NCBI GenBank assembly: GCA_019400425.1
Contig: JAFREE010000015.1
Coordinates: forward strand, 186,001 to 250,000
Length of the DNA stretch: 64,000 nt
Origin: Hymenochaete sp. R1
Lineage: Eukaryota > Basidiomycota > Agaricomycetes > Hymenochaetales > Hymenochaetaceae
Direction: 5' to 3'
Made by a program: the position numbers and the translations under genes. The notes under the pieces were generated by a model, which saw only the letters and a program-made list of their open reading frames with translations, was not told where the DNA came from and ran no database searches. Positions 43,739 to 56,387 of this stretch are shown here, one piece after another (position 1 is the stretch's first letter; the number at the start of each line of letters is the position of its first letter).

Positions 43739-46008
43739 TCAAACAGAATGTAACTGCTCTCCACGGATGACCTGAGAGAAGATCTCAAACGCTGCTTGAG
43801 GCTGGAAGGCCGGCTGTAGAAATCCGGCGTGAGAGAAAGTTCTCGCACAGAAAAGGTAAAGGATCAAACATGAACACTCACTATTTCGTGGCCTGCTTGG
43901 AACACGCGGCTGTGTATATGAGTGTCGTCCATTCGAAACGATTCGGTAAGTCTTTCCTTCGAAAAAAAAAGAGCAAAACTTTACGCACGCGAACGAGAAG
44001 TTATCCACGTTTTGGATAGCAGCAACGGGGTTGCCGTCGATTGTCATATTCGTAAAAGGTGTGTTGTGCAATGTCTCGTTACCGAACCAGTCCATCGCCA
44101 GCACAACGGCATGGCCACCAAGCCAATTACAGCTTAATATTCACGGAATCAGTCGCTTATGAATGCCTGGAGTCTGGAGAAGATGATAGGCGCACTTGAT
44201 ATCAGCATCACCGGCCTAGAGATGGGCAAAGTTCAGCAAAATCGGCCTTATCAAGTTTCTCGACATATGCGCACCCAGATAAGCATCTTCAGTCCCGAGT
44301 TTGCTAGTGCGGATAGCTCGGGAAGCCAGGTCCGTGCATCCTGTTGGATCGTTCTTAGATCTCCTTTCCTTACTAAAACACAATTAATGTCTAACATCAC
44401 CGGTCCGCTCAAACAATTCGAAGGGAGCATCCGGGCACTCGCTGTACGTGCTCTCCGCACCGATCAACTCTTTTATCGTCTCGTTCGCGAGGAGTTGGAG
44501 GTAAAATTCTGGGGGGAACAGTGCCGAAGAGTTTTGGCGTAGGTCATCAGAATCACGGTCGCCGACTGCTGGTACAAACACATTGTCTACCTGTTGTCCG
44601 CAAGTTCGGGATACGAGGTCGCATATAGGTGCGAGGATGTTAGAGAAGTACTCACACAGAAATTGTCCGCTTTCCTGCACACTTCATCACTGAACGTCCC
44701 GTTCCCCGGGCCATTCTCGCCTGCTGCATCAGCGTTTGAAGCATTATAGCATGCCAGTTCCATGTCACCACATCCGCCAGGCTCAAAGAAGGCCTGGTTC
44801 AATTTCGCAATAACTTCATCAGATTGAAGTTGGCCGTATCCTGGTGCGTTGGTCGCAAAGTCGACGTAGGCTTTATTCTGAAGGAATGGGTCATACCAGC
44901 CACTTAAATTGGCGAAATAGCGTTAACTTATGATTTTTTTAAACCAGTTGTGAAAATTACTCACTTGTTGATGAGGAGTTTCGAGACCACGAGAGGCTCT
45001 CCTGTGATCGTCCCATTTGCAATGAGCGCATTCTGTTCGTCGAAGTAAGTGACGAAGGCAGGTCCATAGTGACCTCCATAGCTCTCCGTAGCATACACGA
45101 ATCTGCGTTTACAAGCTCCCATAAGATTCAAATCGCTTCAGTATCCGAAGACATGCACATACTCTCGTGATTCAAACTTGCTGAATTCACCGCTTTCGAA
45201 TAGAATCTGAAATGCCTTCCAAACAAAGGGAGCTGCGGCCTCGGTACTATTGACGGTGTCGTTTCCGAACGAGAATCCAGTGCCAATGGGCTGATCAATA
45301 TAGATCACTGTTGCATTCCCACTCTTGAGTTTCGGATTTCTCTAAAAAAAAAAGAAAACAAGAAGTGCGACTCACTATTGCTTATGTTATTCCAGCTTCA
45401 ATGTAAATGAACACGTCAATAGAATGGCAGAGGGCAAGAGAGCTAGAAACGCACCTAAACGGGTTCAACACGGTTGTTTGGCCATCCTCCAGAACCTGGC
45501 ATGGTCCGTGTTCTAGCCGGATCGTTTGAAATAAAATCCTTTGTTTTTCAAGCAAGTGATCAATGCAGCCCACCTTGGAAGAGCCCGATCATGGATGAGC
45601 ATCCAGGTCCCCCGTTCAGCCTGTAACCCGTTTTGTCCAGGCGGATTCAACGCGAAGCGTCGCAAATAGCACTTACCATAACGTAAGGGGCGCCGTCTCC
45701 GGATTCTCTCTTGCTTCGAAAAACCAGAACCACTGTATTCACCGTAGGAAATGGATCGATAAACATCCCGAATAATGAATACGCACCATCGACATGTTCG
45801 TTCCCACGTCAATGTACCCCGAGATCTGGTGGACTCCGGGAGTCGTCTCGCAGACACCAGAATCCTTCACGAACCTCAGCTTTGTGTCATTCTGGACCTG
45901 TGACTCGAAAACGTTGTGCGAACGGCTTGTGTGTGAACTGGCGTATGCAACTGAGTTGGCGAAGAGCCCGACTAGAACAAAAAACACGCAGGCAAGAAGT
46001 CCAAGCAT
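43739..46008 (-). CDS. secreted serine carboxypeptidase (peptidase S10), copy 1
   Basis: A many-exon gene from ATG 46008 to the stop at 43739. Early exons are 46008-45787, 45732-45677, 45621-45575, 45512-45455, 45395-45376 (20 nt) and 45307-45163. The N-terminal signal peptide begins [16 protein letters not shown]10 blocks appear in order: [50 protein letters not shown], the nucleophile Ser in [12 protein letters not shown], the catalytic Asp in WAGDADIN and the catalytic His in QAGHE. The enzyme should remove C-terminal residues from peptides at acidic pH, outside the cell or in the vacuole. A minus-strand TATAAAG (46073-46079) lies 65 bp before the start. It is a tandem paralog of the gene at 46489-48704; no frame breaks were seen. 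Confidence 0.88.
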
Positions 46009-46072
46009 CGTCGAGAACAAGCTGGGAGGACGGGACCTGGGCACGCCAGTCAAGCGAAGGACAGCAAGGCAG

Positions 46073-46079
46073 CTTTATA
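46073..46079 (-). promoter_or_regulatory. TATA box of carboxypeptidase 1
   Basis: TATAAAG on the minus strand, 65 bp before the ATG. Copy 2 has the same heptamer at 48777-48783, 73 bp before its ATG. Confidence 0.55.
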
Positions 46080-46488
46080 CTCGTGTGCAAAAGGGCTGGC
46101 TGCTTGCAACGTCACACGAAACGGGCTGGGTAAAGCAGGTGCATACAAGCACAACAAAAAGGAAGGGGATCAGACGGGAGCACTGGCAGAGCCGCTGGGG
46201 ACTTCTCCCGAGATAGTACACATGCGGGCATCGTTATTTCGGGAATTGAAGTTTGATAAAGGCGGTTGATTGCATGTGCCAGCGTGGCTGTGTATTTGCC
46301 AAACAGTCGTAAGTATCCCAGGCCGTATCTCTCAATGTATGTGCAGTCAGTGCCAGGGTTGGGTCCTGTTGATTCAGATGTTTCAACGCAACACAATTGC
46401 TGATGTATTTGAATATGGCTATACATTCTCACTTATTCATGGCTCATAACAGGCGCTACCATGCGTCCACTCGACGCAATATGCGTAC
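46080..46488. other. spacer between the tandem carboxypeptidases
   Basis: The promoter of copy 1 and 3' flank of copy 2. No gene seen. Confidence 0.5.
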
Positions 46489-48704
46489 TCAAACGGAGTG
46501 CAACTGCTCTCCACGAATCATTTGGGAGAAGATCTCGAGCGCAACTTGAGGTTGGAAAGCCGGCTGGAAAAATGTGTTATTACTCATTGCAAATGGAAAG
46601 AAATAAAATCTGAAGGACTCACCACCTCATGTCCAGCCTGGAAGACACGACTGTGTATTCAGTTAGCCCTTCATGAAAATGTCTGCAATAAGAACGATGG
46701 AAAAGGTGCCACATACGCGAAAGTGAAATTATCCACGTTTTGGACGGCCGCAACCGGGTTCCCTTCGATCGTGATATTCGTGAACGGCGTATTGTGCAGC
46801 GTCTCATTGCCATACCAATCCATGGCAAGCACGCTCGCATGGCCGCCGAGCCAGTTACAGCTAAAGAATATTTAGTAAGGAGTCAATCGCAAGGAGCCTA
46901 GAGTGAAAATTATACTTGATATCTGCGTCTCCGGCCTGCCGATGGTATGACCATGAGCGGATGGGATGAGATACGTCAAATAATTGAAGACATGCATACC
47001 CAGATGAGCAACTTCAGTCCCGAATCAGCTAATGCGGATAATTGAGGCAATATCGTTCTAGCGTCCTTAGGAAACTTCTGTCAAAACACCAACAAATAAT
47101 AGGAGTGCAAAGAAACACACACATCGCCGGTCCTTGCGAACAACTCATAGGCTGCATCTGAACATTCGCTAAACGTACTCTCTGCACCTATCAACTGCTT
47201 CACTGTATCGTTTGCAAGAAGCTGGAGGTAAAACTCGGGAGGGAACAGCGAAGAGGAGTTCTGGCGTAGGTCATACTGGTCGCGATCGCCGATTGCTGGG
47301 GTGAAGATATTGGTAGACTTTTATGAAATGATAATTAATCAGTATTTCCCTATGGAAAAGGGAGCAGATACTCACACAAAAGTTGTCTGCTTTCATACAC
47401 AGTTCGTCACTGAGCGTCTCATTTCCTGGTCCATTCGCACCTGCCGCGTCCGCGTCCGAGGCATTGTAGCAAGCTAGTTGTAGATCTGAACACCCACCGG
47501 GCTCGTACCAAGCCTGGTTCAGTTGCGCAATGACATCGTCAGATTGTAATTGTCCATACCCTGGAGCATCGGTCGCGAAATCGACGTAAGCTCTGTTCTG
47601 AAGATAGGGATCGTACCAGCCACTGGAATTCATGTCAAAGAAAGCCGGGAGACCCGGACTGAAGGGCGCTTACTTGTTAATAAGTAACCTTGAGGCGACG
47701 AGAGGCTCGCCTGCGATCGACCCGTTCGCAATGAGAGCGTTCTGCTCATCAAAGTAAGTTACGAAGGCAGGACCATAATGACCACCGTAGCTCTCCGTAG
47801 TGAATATAAACCTTCAAACAAAATTCTTGATCAACGTCATTCGCTCACTAACATAGCACACTAACTGTCTTGACTCAAACTTGCTGAATTCTCCGCTCTC
47901 AAAAAGAATTTGGAAGGCGTTCCAGACAAAAGGAGCTGCGGCCTGAGTGCTATTGACATTGTCCGTGCCGAACGAAAACCCGGTGCCAACGGGTTGGTCA
48001 ATGTAGATCACTGGTTTGAATTATGGGTTCCTTAGTTCTGAATACAAATAATGATGGGGGGGGGGACTTACTATTACTGAGATTGTTCCAGCTTTTTAGT
48101 ACATAGGCACGTTAGAAAAGAGGACGAAGACCGAAAACAAGCACACTGCACCTGTATGGGTTTAGCACCGTTGTTTGTCCATCTTCCAAAACCTGACAGG
48201 GTCCGTTTTCTGTCCGGATCATTGCAATTCACTATTTACTTATCAAAAGGTTGCTGGGTAGTGCCCACCTTGAAACAGCCCAATCATGGAAGAGCAACCT
48301 GGACCGCCATTCAACCTGTACACAATTTGTCTTTAACGAGGTTAAGGACGATACATGAAACGTACCACAAAGTAAAAGGTGCCGTCTCCGGATTTTCTCT
48401 GGCTTCGAAGAACCAAAACCACTGTAATCGAGGCCTCGTAAACAGAGAATGAGCAGCACAGCATGGCTTATTACGGGCGTACAATGGACATGTTCGTTCC
48501 CACATCAATGTAACCCGAGATCTGATGAACGCCTGGGGTTGTCTCGCAGACACCAGAGTCCCTCACAAACCTTATCTTCGTGTCATTTTGAACTTGCGAC
48601 TCGAAGACATTGTATGAGCGCGCTGTGAGAGGAGACGCGCGTACCACCGAGGTGGCGAGAGACACAAAGAGCAAAGGGAATAGACTGGCGACAACACCAA
48701 GCAT
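46489..48704 (-). CDS. secreted serine carboxypeptidase (peptidase S10), copy 2
   Basis: This gene has the same architecture and exon pattern as its downstream neighbour. The signal peptide starts [20 protein letters not shown] at ATG 48704; the frame is open upstream but without an ATG. Blocks include [26 protein letters not shown], the nucleophile Ser in [10 protein letters not shown], the Asp in AGDADI, a C-terminal AGHE His and the closing GEQLHSV shared with copy 1. N-glycosylation sites (N-x-S/T) are frequent in both copies. The two proteins are very similar from the signal peptide to the last residue, pointing to a tandem duplication. Both look functional. Which compartment each serves is unknown. 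Confidence 0.88.
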
Positions 48705-49467
48705 GGCTGCGAACACACACTTCAGCGGAGAAGACGGAGCCTCAGAGAAGCAGGTGAGCGCAAGAAGCCATCGTGACTTTATAGAGAAAACTTAATGAAT
48801 TACAACAGAACATTTGTTTGCGCATCGCGCGAAACGCAATGAAAAAGGTGACTCTAGACGATAGAAGACAAGCCATGGATCAGATGGGGAGCGGTGCCGA
48901 CGTCGAATTCTTCCGAAATACGACATGTGGCCATGGTTATTTCAGTCATTTGGGGCGTGTTGTCGCCGTGCGCATGTGCTTCTGAAGCCGTGTATGCCAA
49001 ACAATTACGAGTGCTCCCGGTTGTTCGTGAACGTAGACTTGGAAGAAGTTGTGCGATCAGAAGCAAGTCCGGCGGGCAAGGAGCTCACCAGTCGTCCGGA
49101 AACAGTAGTCAATTCCCGCGTCTAAAGTTCAACCATTTTGACTTGTCTTCAATTTAAAAAGATGATTTAAATACCAAATGTATTCCTTGATATTATCGTC
49201 GAGCTCATCACATCCCTTTCTGGTAAATCTGCTTTGAACATGACGTTGTTTGTAGAGGAGAGCCGCTCTGCAGAGAGACGGGGTCGCTGAGCTGAGGAGG
49301 GAGGTTGCGATCATTGCCGATCGCTCACTCTCGCGCGGCGCCACTGGGGGAGAGGAGGAAGGGGTTGGCTCTTTTACCTCCCTTGTTCTGCCTTCGGTTC
49401 TTTACATCGACCCCGGAGTCGTCGACGACACACTCTTTCCCACTAGTCATCTCAGAGATACTACAAC
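48705..49467. other. divergent promoter region of carboxypeptidase 2 and hexokinase
   Basis: Contains TATAAAG on the minus strand at 48777-48783 for carboxypeptidase 2, and a pyrimidine-rich stretch near 49370-49445 before the hexokinase start. No gene is supportable. Confidence 0.5.
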
Positions 49468-51817
49468 ATGCCTGCATCTCGCCGTGGAAGTGGCAGCGTT
49501 ACTCTCCCATCAGGTCAAACCCTCGCGATCCATACCCGTACCCAGGATGAGGGTGACCTCCCCCATGCGACCAAAAAGTACGCTCATTTCGTAAATGTTC
49601 CAAATGGCTCTTGGGCTGATGATACGAGGATTTTGCGTAACATAGGACGATGGCAGATCACCTGCGGAAGTTCGAGAGTTTGTAAGCCATCATGCATTAC
49701 ATCTGGAAACGTATAGATGACCAAGGCACCTGCCTATGCCCATAGATTTACACTCACGCCGCAGCGTATGCGCATGATTACGGAAGCATTCAGTGAAACT
49801 CTCGATAATGGTTTAAAGAAGAAAGGCCAGGTCGTCGTACGTTATTTCACGTCATTTTTCGATTCAAATAATGCATATACCCACATGCATCAACATAGCC
49901 TATGATCCCAACATATGTCTTCGGATGGCCAACTGGGCAAGAACTCGGAGACTATCTTGCACTGGATCTTGGTACGTCATATCTTCGACTTTCTTGTGGT
50001 AATCATCTTGAGGTCTAACTTTTAAATGCTTTAGGCGGAACAAACCTACGAGTGTGCCTTGTCAGTTTGCAAGGAAATGGAAAGTTCGAGATCACCCAAA
50101 CCAAGTACAAGCTCACGGAAGAGCAGAAGCATGGAGATGGAGAGGCGTTATTTGACTTTTGTGCGGAGTGCTTGCAAACATTTGTCGAGACAAACATGAC
50201 AAACGTGACGGAACCCGGGGAGGAACCCACAGGAGCCCCATCCAACTCCAGTGAGCCGTTGCTCAAACCAGGCCAGGAGCTACCTCTTGGCTTCACTGTG
50301 AGTCGATCCTAGCCATCGGGTTGTAATCACAAGCTGACTCAGAGTTAGTTCTCATACCCATGCGAGTGAGTGTTTTTTTTTAACAGGTCTCGAGCACATC
50401 TCCGAGCCATATCTTCATCTAGTCAAGATCGCATCGACCATGGAGTATTGATCCGCTGGACGAAAGGCTTTGGTGCCTCAAATACTGAAGGAAAGGACTG
50501 CGCCGCCATGTTCCGCGCTGCTATTGAAAAGAGAGTGAGTGACTCAGTTCTTTTCAGGTGGATATCATGGCAATCTATCCTGATCTATTCTATCAATAGA
50601 ACCTCCCCATCAAAATGACCGCGCTCATCAACGACACGACTGGTACTCTGATCGCATCTCACTATGTCAACCCACGGACAAAGATCGCGGTTATCTTTGG
50701 AACGGGATGTAATGCTGCATACATGGAGAATGTTGGAGAGATCACGAAGATCGGTGACCTAGGATTGGATCCTAATGCGCAGATGGCCATTAATTGTGAA
50801 TGGGTGCGTGTTAGATTCTACGGTTTGGCGCTTGTCCGAGTAAATGAAATGAAATGACCTCCATTTGATTAGGGCGCCTTCGACTCGTTCGTACACGAAC
50901 ACCTGCCGCGAACGGAGTATGATCTACAGGTCGACAAACAGTCGAACAAGCCTGAAGAGCAGGCTTTCGAGGTTTGTATTTAATTAGAACTGTTATGAAT
51001 CAGTAAGATAACTTAAGCGATATGCAGAAACTTATCTCAGGTCGCTATCTAGGCGAGATCCTCCGTCTCGTCATTTGCGACCTCATCGAGCAGGGTGTCC
51101 TCTTCCTCGGGCAGAATACCTATAAACTCGAGACGCCCTACTGTTTCGACACTGCCTTCCTTTCTCTCATGGAAAGGTAAGCTACCCTTTACCTACTTCC
51201 TTCCCATCCGATCCAATTCAAAGCTCCTTTTCTAATCTAATCTCGACATCCAGCGACCCGACAGACGAACTCCTCATGATCATCGGCATTTTCACCCACT
51301 TCTTCGCCCTTGAGACCACCCTCGCCGAGCGCCAATTCTTCCGCGCCCTCGCCCGTCTAGTCGGCCGTCGCGCCGCGCGGCTCAGCGCCTGCGGCATTGC
51401 AGCGATCGTTACGAAGATGGGATACCTCGAAGAAGGGTGCTCTGTCGGTGCGGACGGCTCACTTTATAACGTGAGTGCTTCACCGGACGTCGCTGCTCAG
51501 GATGAGAATGCGCACTGATTGTTTGTATGGTTGCGGTATCTGTCGCGTTCCGGTGAACGTTGATAGAAATATCCTGGGTTCGCAGATCGCGTACACGAAG
51601 GTCTCGTAGACATCTTCGGCGACAAGGGTCGGAACATCATCACCCACCACGCCGAGGATGGAAGTGGCGTAGGCAGTGCCATCATTGCTGGTATGTACCT
51701 AGCTTCTACCGCATCATTATCTTCGTACCTCTTCATAACTCTGACCTTATTTTGCTTACCCTAAAAATAGCGATGACGAAAGCGAGAAAGGACGCGAACC
51801 TCTTCGCTCACGTCTAA
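49468..51817 (+). CDS. HXK: hexokinase
   Basis: A multi-exon gene from ATG 49468 to TAA 51815-51817. Exon 1 encodes a basic N-terminus, and a short exon encodes TMADHLRKFES. Hexokinase blocks follow in order: FTLTPQRMRMITEAFSETLD, MIPTYVFGWPTGQELGDYLA, the phosphate-1 loop LDLGGTNLRVCLVSL, FSYPC, the sugar-binding GVLIRWTKGFGAS, NDTTGTLIASHY, IFGTGCNAAYME, INCEWGAFDSF and the adenosine-site region AEDGSGVGSAIIAAMT. The protein phosphorylates hexoses at the entry of glycolysis and in fungi may also act in glucose signalling. It is of single-domain length, as in yeast. The nine or so junctions I checked keep phase. Confidence 0.94.
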
Positions 51818-52518
51818 CTTTTTTTTTTTTACGTTTGATTGGAGTTGGAGCTGTGCAGAAACCGAATCGACTTTTTTTGGGGGGGGGGGGGGGGAAGAAG
51901 AGGGCGCGAAAGAGAAGAGAGCGAGAAAGGAAGACTAAATAATAACTGCGTCGGTAAAAATAGCCAACGGACGTTGCATTGAGGAAGCCGAAGCTATAAT
52001 TCCTGACCTCAAAAAGAAGTGCATATGTACCATGTAGTCCTGTTTATCTTTTACTAGAGAAAAGCAACCGTGTTCGAAGGTATACTTCGCTTGAGCTGCT
52101 GACTAGACGTTGTCATCATCTTCGCCAAACTTGTGTGCGTGCGCACGCACAACTCTCGAAGACCCAAGACCACACTGTGCGATGAGGTGAGGGATGTAAA
52201 GAAATCCGTATGAACATAAGACAAAGAGCGAGGACAGAAGCGAGTCACCAAAGGGCCCATTTTCTGGATGGATGGATGAGATAGAGGTGCATTACACTTT
52301 TAAGATAGTAAAGAGACAAGTAACTAAGTAACCGGTTTCACAGCATTGGTGCTTCGCCCCGTCCCCGTCCATTATCCTCAGGTTTCGTCATGACACTACA
52401 GTACCGAAGTCACTTCCATGACCATTAATACTCCGCTATCCCTACCACAGATCCTTTTTTTGTTGTCGTACACGAGATGCGAGGGACGTGGATGTTAAAA
52501 ATAGAGGGCGAAAACTTC
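51818..52518. other. intergenic region between convergent hexokinase and SEC61
   Basis: Begins with a T run directly after the hexokinase stop, followed by a long G run (51879-51894). No gene is supportable. Confidence 0.5.
51879..51894. repeat. homopolymer G16 tract
   Basis: Sixteen consecutive G after seven T, in the 3' region of the hexokinase gene. The exact length may be affected by sequencing. Confidence 0.8.
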
Positions 52519-54141
52519 TTAACCGAGAAGGTCACCGAAAGCAGCCATTTCTGGACTGCCAGATTCACGCATGCCAATTTCCCAGTCTGCAAGTAAACGA
52601 ATCAATATGGGTAAGTCAATATGTATGAGACGAGAATAAAAGACTACGCACAGCCGTAGATGATAGTGACAGCCATAAGTATACCAGTCCCACTGCCAAT
52701 GGCGCCCATGAGGTCTGCTGCGACAGAGAGAAGGCCAAGTACCGCACCACCGAACGCAGCGGCAGTCGGGATGATACGCTTGAGTTCCTTGTACAGACTT
52801 CCTTCTCGGTGTCCGGCCATGACCAATTGTTGGTCCTTAAGCTGCTTCGCGACATCACGCGGACCTGATCCGGAAACCTCGATCCAAGTCTTACTGAAGA
52901 GAGCGCACACAGAGACCATAAAGGTGATGTAGATGAGGGTGTGGATGGGGTCGAGTAGAGCGAGGCGGAGCGTGCGCGGCGGGGACATGTAGTAAACGAT
53001 ACCGCTAGTAGCCGCGAGCTGAGGCGAGTCCTCCAATGGTTCCCAAACACCAAGAAGGCGGACGAGCAAATTGTCGGGGAAACGTGTCGCGAGCATCTGG
53101 GAAATAATGTAGACATTGGAGGTAAGTGCGGACTCGAGCATGATGGGCATGTTGGAGGTGTAGAATAGTTTGACGGGGTATGAAATTTGCTGGCCACGGT
53201 AGCGGTTGCTCTTGACCGGAATCTCGAGACGGAAGCCTTGTAGGTAGATGACGGCTCCGAACACAACAGCGGTCGCGAAAAGGTTCATAACGTTCGGAAG
53301 ACGATCGCGCCAGAACGCCTCGCGAAGTGCTCGGCCCTTGTCGTTCCATGTGAAGAGAAGATGGAAAAGCGCAACGACGGCACCTTCGAATTCAGGTCCA
53401 CGCCCGGTGTTGACGGTGGTCGGGGAGAAGGCCTTCCAGATGATGGATTCACAAATGTTGGTGGCAATGAAAAGCGAAATACCCGAGCCTAATCCGTATC
53501 CCTTTTGCAAGAGTTCATCGAGGAGGATGACAATGAGTGCTGCTGCAACCAGCTGCAAAATCAAGAGCAGACAAACGCCAGGCCCTAATGATGACGGAGA
53601 CCCATATAAACCAGTGAGGACGTATACAGTTGCCTGACCAAGTGAAATGATGAGAGCAAACACTGATTGAGACGTGTCAACTTCAAACACCCAGAAAAAA
53701 GTTTCATGCGGCTCTTACGTTTCTGGGCACCTCCAAACAGAGCCCTATCGTCTTTCAGACTGAAATCGACCTCGATAAGATTTGCGCCAGCCAAAAGCTG
53801 CATGATCATGCCAGACGTGACGATTGGACTAATACCGAGCTCCATGAGCGTTCCACGATTCGAAGCGAGGATGACACGCATCCAGTATAGCGGATCTGAC
53901 GAATCGGAGGACATGATTCCATAGAGCGGGATTTGGGAGCAGACCAAGAAGATGAGAAGAGTGACCGCTGTCCATAGCACCTTTTGGTTGAAGGGGACCT
54001 TTCGGTCGGGCGATGATACCTCTGGGAGGATCGGAAGGAAAGGCCGGACGAGATTCAAAAACCGAACTGTATAAAAAGATACCTCAGTTCTGCAAAATTT
54101 TAGTAATATATCCCAGCACAGAGCAACTCACAGCCAGCCAT
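52519..54141 (-). CDS. SEC61: Sec61 alpha subunit of the ER protein translocon
   Basis: Four exons (54141-54132, 54066-53719, 53662-52652, 52586-52519) give 478 residues, as expected. The first exon is only 10 nt. The protein starts [20 protein letters not shown] and carries about ten membrane spans. Plug-region and pore blocks include [67 protein letters not shown] and the C-terminal [15 protein letters not shown]. It forms the conduit for co- and post-translational translocation in the ER membrane. Confidence 0.96.
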
Positions 54142-54514
54142 AGTGGGGACGGGGGACGAAGACGAAGGAGAGAAAGAGAGCGTTTACCGAAAGTTATGTT
54201 TACGAAGGCGCGTTTTGTTGACACGTCGACCGTTGACCCCATGCGAAACAACTTCCGCTTTCGGTTCCTCCCAAGCTCATCCGCTGGCTGGCTCGCTTAC
54301 ACGTCTAAACACGTCTCAAGTCGTCACCACAGCCAAAATACATTTTATTCGCGTTATCTATGGAAGAACATGGATGCATAAGTTGATTCATACAGGCGGG
54401 TCGCTATGGAGGACACAAGGCCACAAAATATCTATATTATCCCAAGATTAGAAAAGAAATCTATCATATTCCGAGGTATCGATCCGTAAGATAATTTTTT
54501 GAGGATGATAAAGA
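54142..54514. other. spacer between SEC61 and alpha/beta hydrolase 1
   Basis: The SEC61 promoter side and hydrolase 3' flank. No gene seen. Confidence 0.5.
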
Positions 54515-56387
54515 TTAGAGCCTCGCCCAGACTTGGGGTCTCATCTGAATGAATTCCTCTTCAATGAACGCGGTAGCGATAGAGGCTGAAAGCAAACGGG
54601 TCAGAGGTGTTTAAATAGAGATATGAGATCCATTACTCACCAAGTTCTTCTGGCGCTTCATGGACAATCTATGAATTGCAGCAAACAATTAATCACGGCT
54701 TTCAAGGAAGGCAAGCGCCCACTTACAAGATGTCCAGACGACGCCATTCGCATATTTGTAGAGTTCGCTGGTCGACTCCAAACGACGTCCTGCGTCGCTT
54801 GTTCGCTCCCAGCTCTGTGTTCGTAAAGGGCTTTCAGTAAGTTATTACACGACTTGCAGAGTCCGTTTGGCTCACATAGGGAAACCTTTTCCAGCAACAA
54901 CGAATTGAAGCGGAATTCTCGGATCAATGAGTTTTATACTCCTGAACGAATCGCTTGCAGCTCGAGTTTCCCCAAACGCCGCCGACTCCTATATGCACTC
55001 TCATTCAGCTTCTGTCGCACTTTGGTATGAGTAATGGATAGTCAACGAACCTGGACGCAGTCTGTCTTCAACTTTACGCCCTTTGACGGGTCTGATGCAG
55101 AAACAGGTGTAAGGGCACATTCGATGTACAGGTCAAGAGCGTCAGGATGCCAAGCTGCGAAGAAAGGTGACTTCAAGAGCAGAAGTTTTGCTTCCTCCCT
55201 TGAAGACCATTCTTGTCGGCGAGACATTGCACCGGCAACGTATGTATCCGCAGTCTTACTTCGATCGATGTACGGTGGTGAAGTGACGGGCTCTACGAAC
55301 ATGATGCGGGTGGAGAGATTCGGTGCGTTGGCTGCTGTGATAGATCTGTAGTTTCGTTAAGGTCCGTTTGTACTGCAATATTGGCCGCAAAGAAAACTTA
55401 CGTTGAGCAGCCGCCCATCGAGTGGGCGATCGTGATGACTTTCCGGTCAGAGAACCCAAAGTCGACGCGGTTTTGACTCGCCCCTCTTGAGATACGCGGT
55501 AGGTGGACAGGAAGGTCGCCAGCTGAGCTACTGGTATCCGGGAGATAACGCGTCAAGAAATTCAAAATATCACGCGCATTATCCATGCATTCCCCTAAAT
55601 ACGAAGAGACGTCCGTTAGAAACTTTATGTTTGACACAAATCATATCGAGAAGCGAGAATCTCACATTCCATGCCCAGGTTATTTTGATTCACAAGTGCC
55701 GAGTCACCATGGTTAGCAGCCTCGAAGGACCAAATATCCTCAAAGTACACGCCATTCCGACGCTGGAGGTCCATAAGCAGGTAACGCAAGAACGGTTCCC
55801 ATATCTACACAGGATCAAGAGGTGATTTGTTAATGATATATTCATGTGTTGGCACATTGGGGAGACTGGAGATCTCCCTGCGTCCAAGCTTCGCTCACCT
55901 CTTTTGGGAACCCATTTGCATGGGTCAAGAACAGTGTGGTCCGTTTTGCTCTCTGAGGTGGTGCCGCCTTCCTCTGATACCGGTTAACGCAGTTCCAAAG
56001 CACCCTCTGCTCTCCATCATCCGGTGTAAACCCACCCCAGCTCTGTTTCTCTTTAAACGTCCTCACTTCCTCAATCACTCCCGGGAGCCTCCTCTTCTTC
56101 TCTGCCCTATCCGTGCTCTTCAGGAACGCTGACAAGTTCTCCGATGGTGGGGAGAAAGGCACCGAACGGGGATACGCTGCGGGGACGAGATGTGTGGAGA
56201 GGACATAGTCTTCGGAAATGGTGCACTGAGCTTTGCATCTCCGAACTGCCTCTTCTGGAAGTGAGGGGGGCTCGGCGAGAAGGTGCTCGGGCGGATCCCG
56301 CAGAGACATAAGCTTTCTCGGTCTGGCGGAGTCCAGATCGCCAGAAGTGGGCGGGAGGGGGTACGTAGTAATTTGGCCTTCGAGCAT
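54515..56387 (-). CDS. alpha/beta hydrolase with peroxisomal-type C-terminus, paralog 1
   Basis: A multi-exon gene from ATG 56387 to TAA at 54515. The first exon (56387-55899) ends in TLFLTHANGFPKE, the oxyanion-side strand. Later exons encode WEPFLRYLL and EDIWSFEAANHGDSA, the nucleophile elbow IAHSMGG, an acid residue in MFVEPVTSPP and the catalytic His in SSGHLIVHEAPEEL. The protein ends VWARL; the last three residues ARL fit the PTS1 consensus. Relatives include fungal peroxisomal lipase-like and AKT2-type hydrolases, but the substrate is unknown. The paralog at 60813 shares all blocks and the same end, which strengthens both models. Confidence 0.82.
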
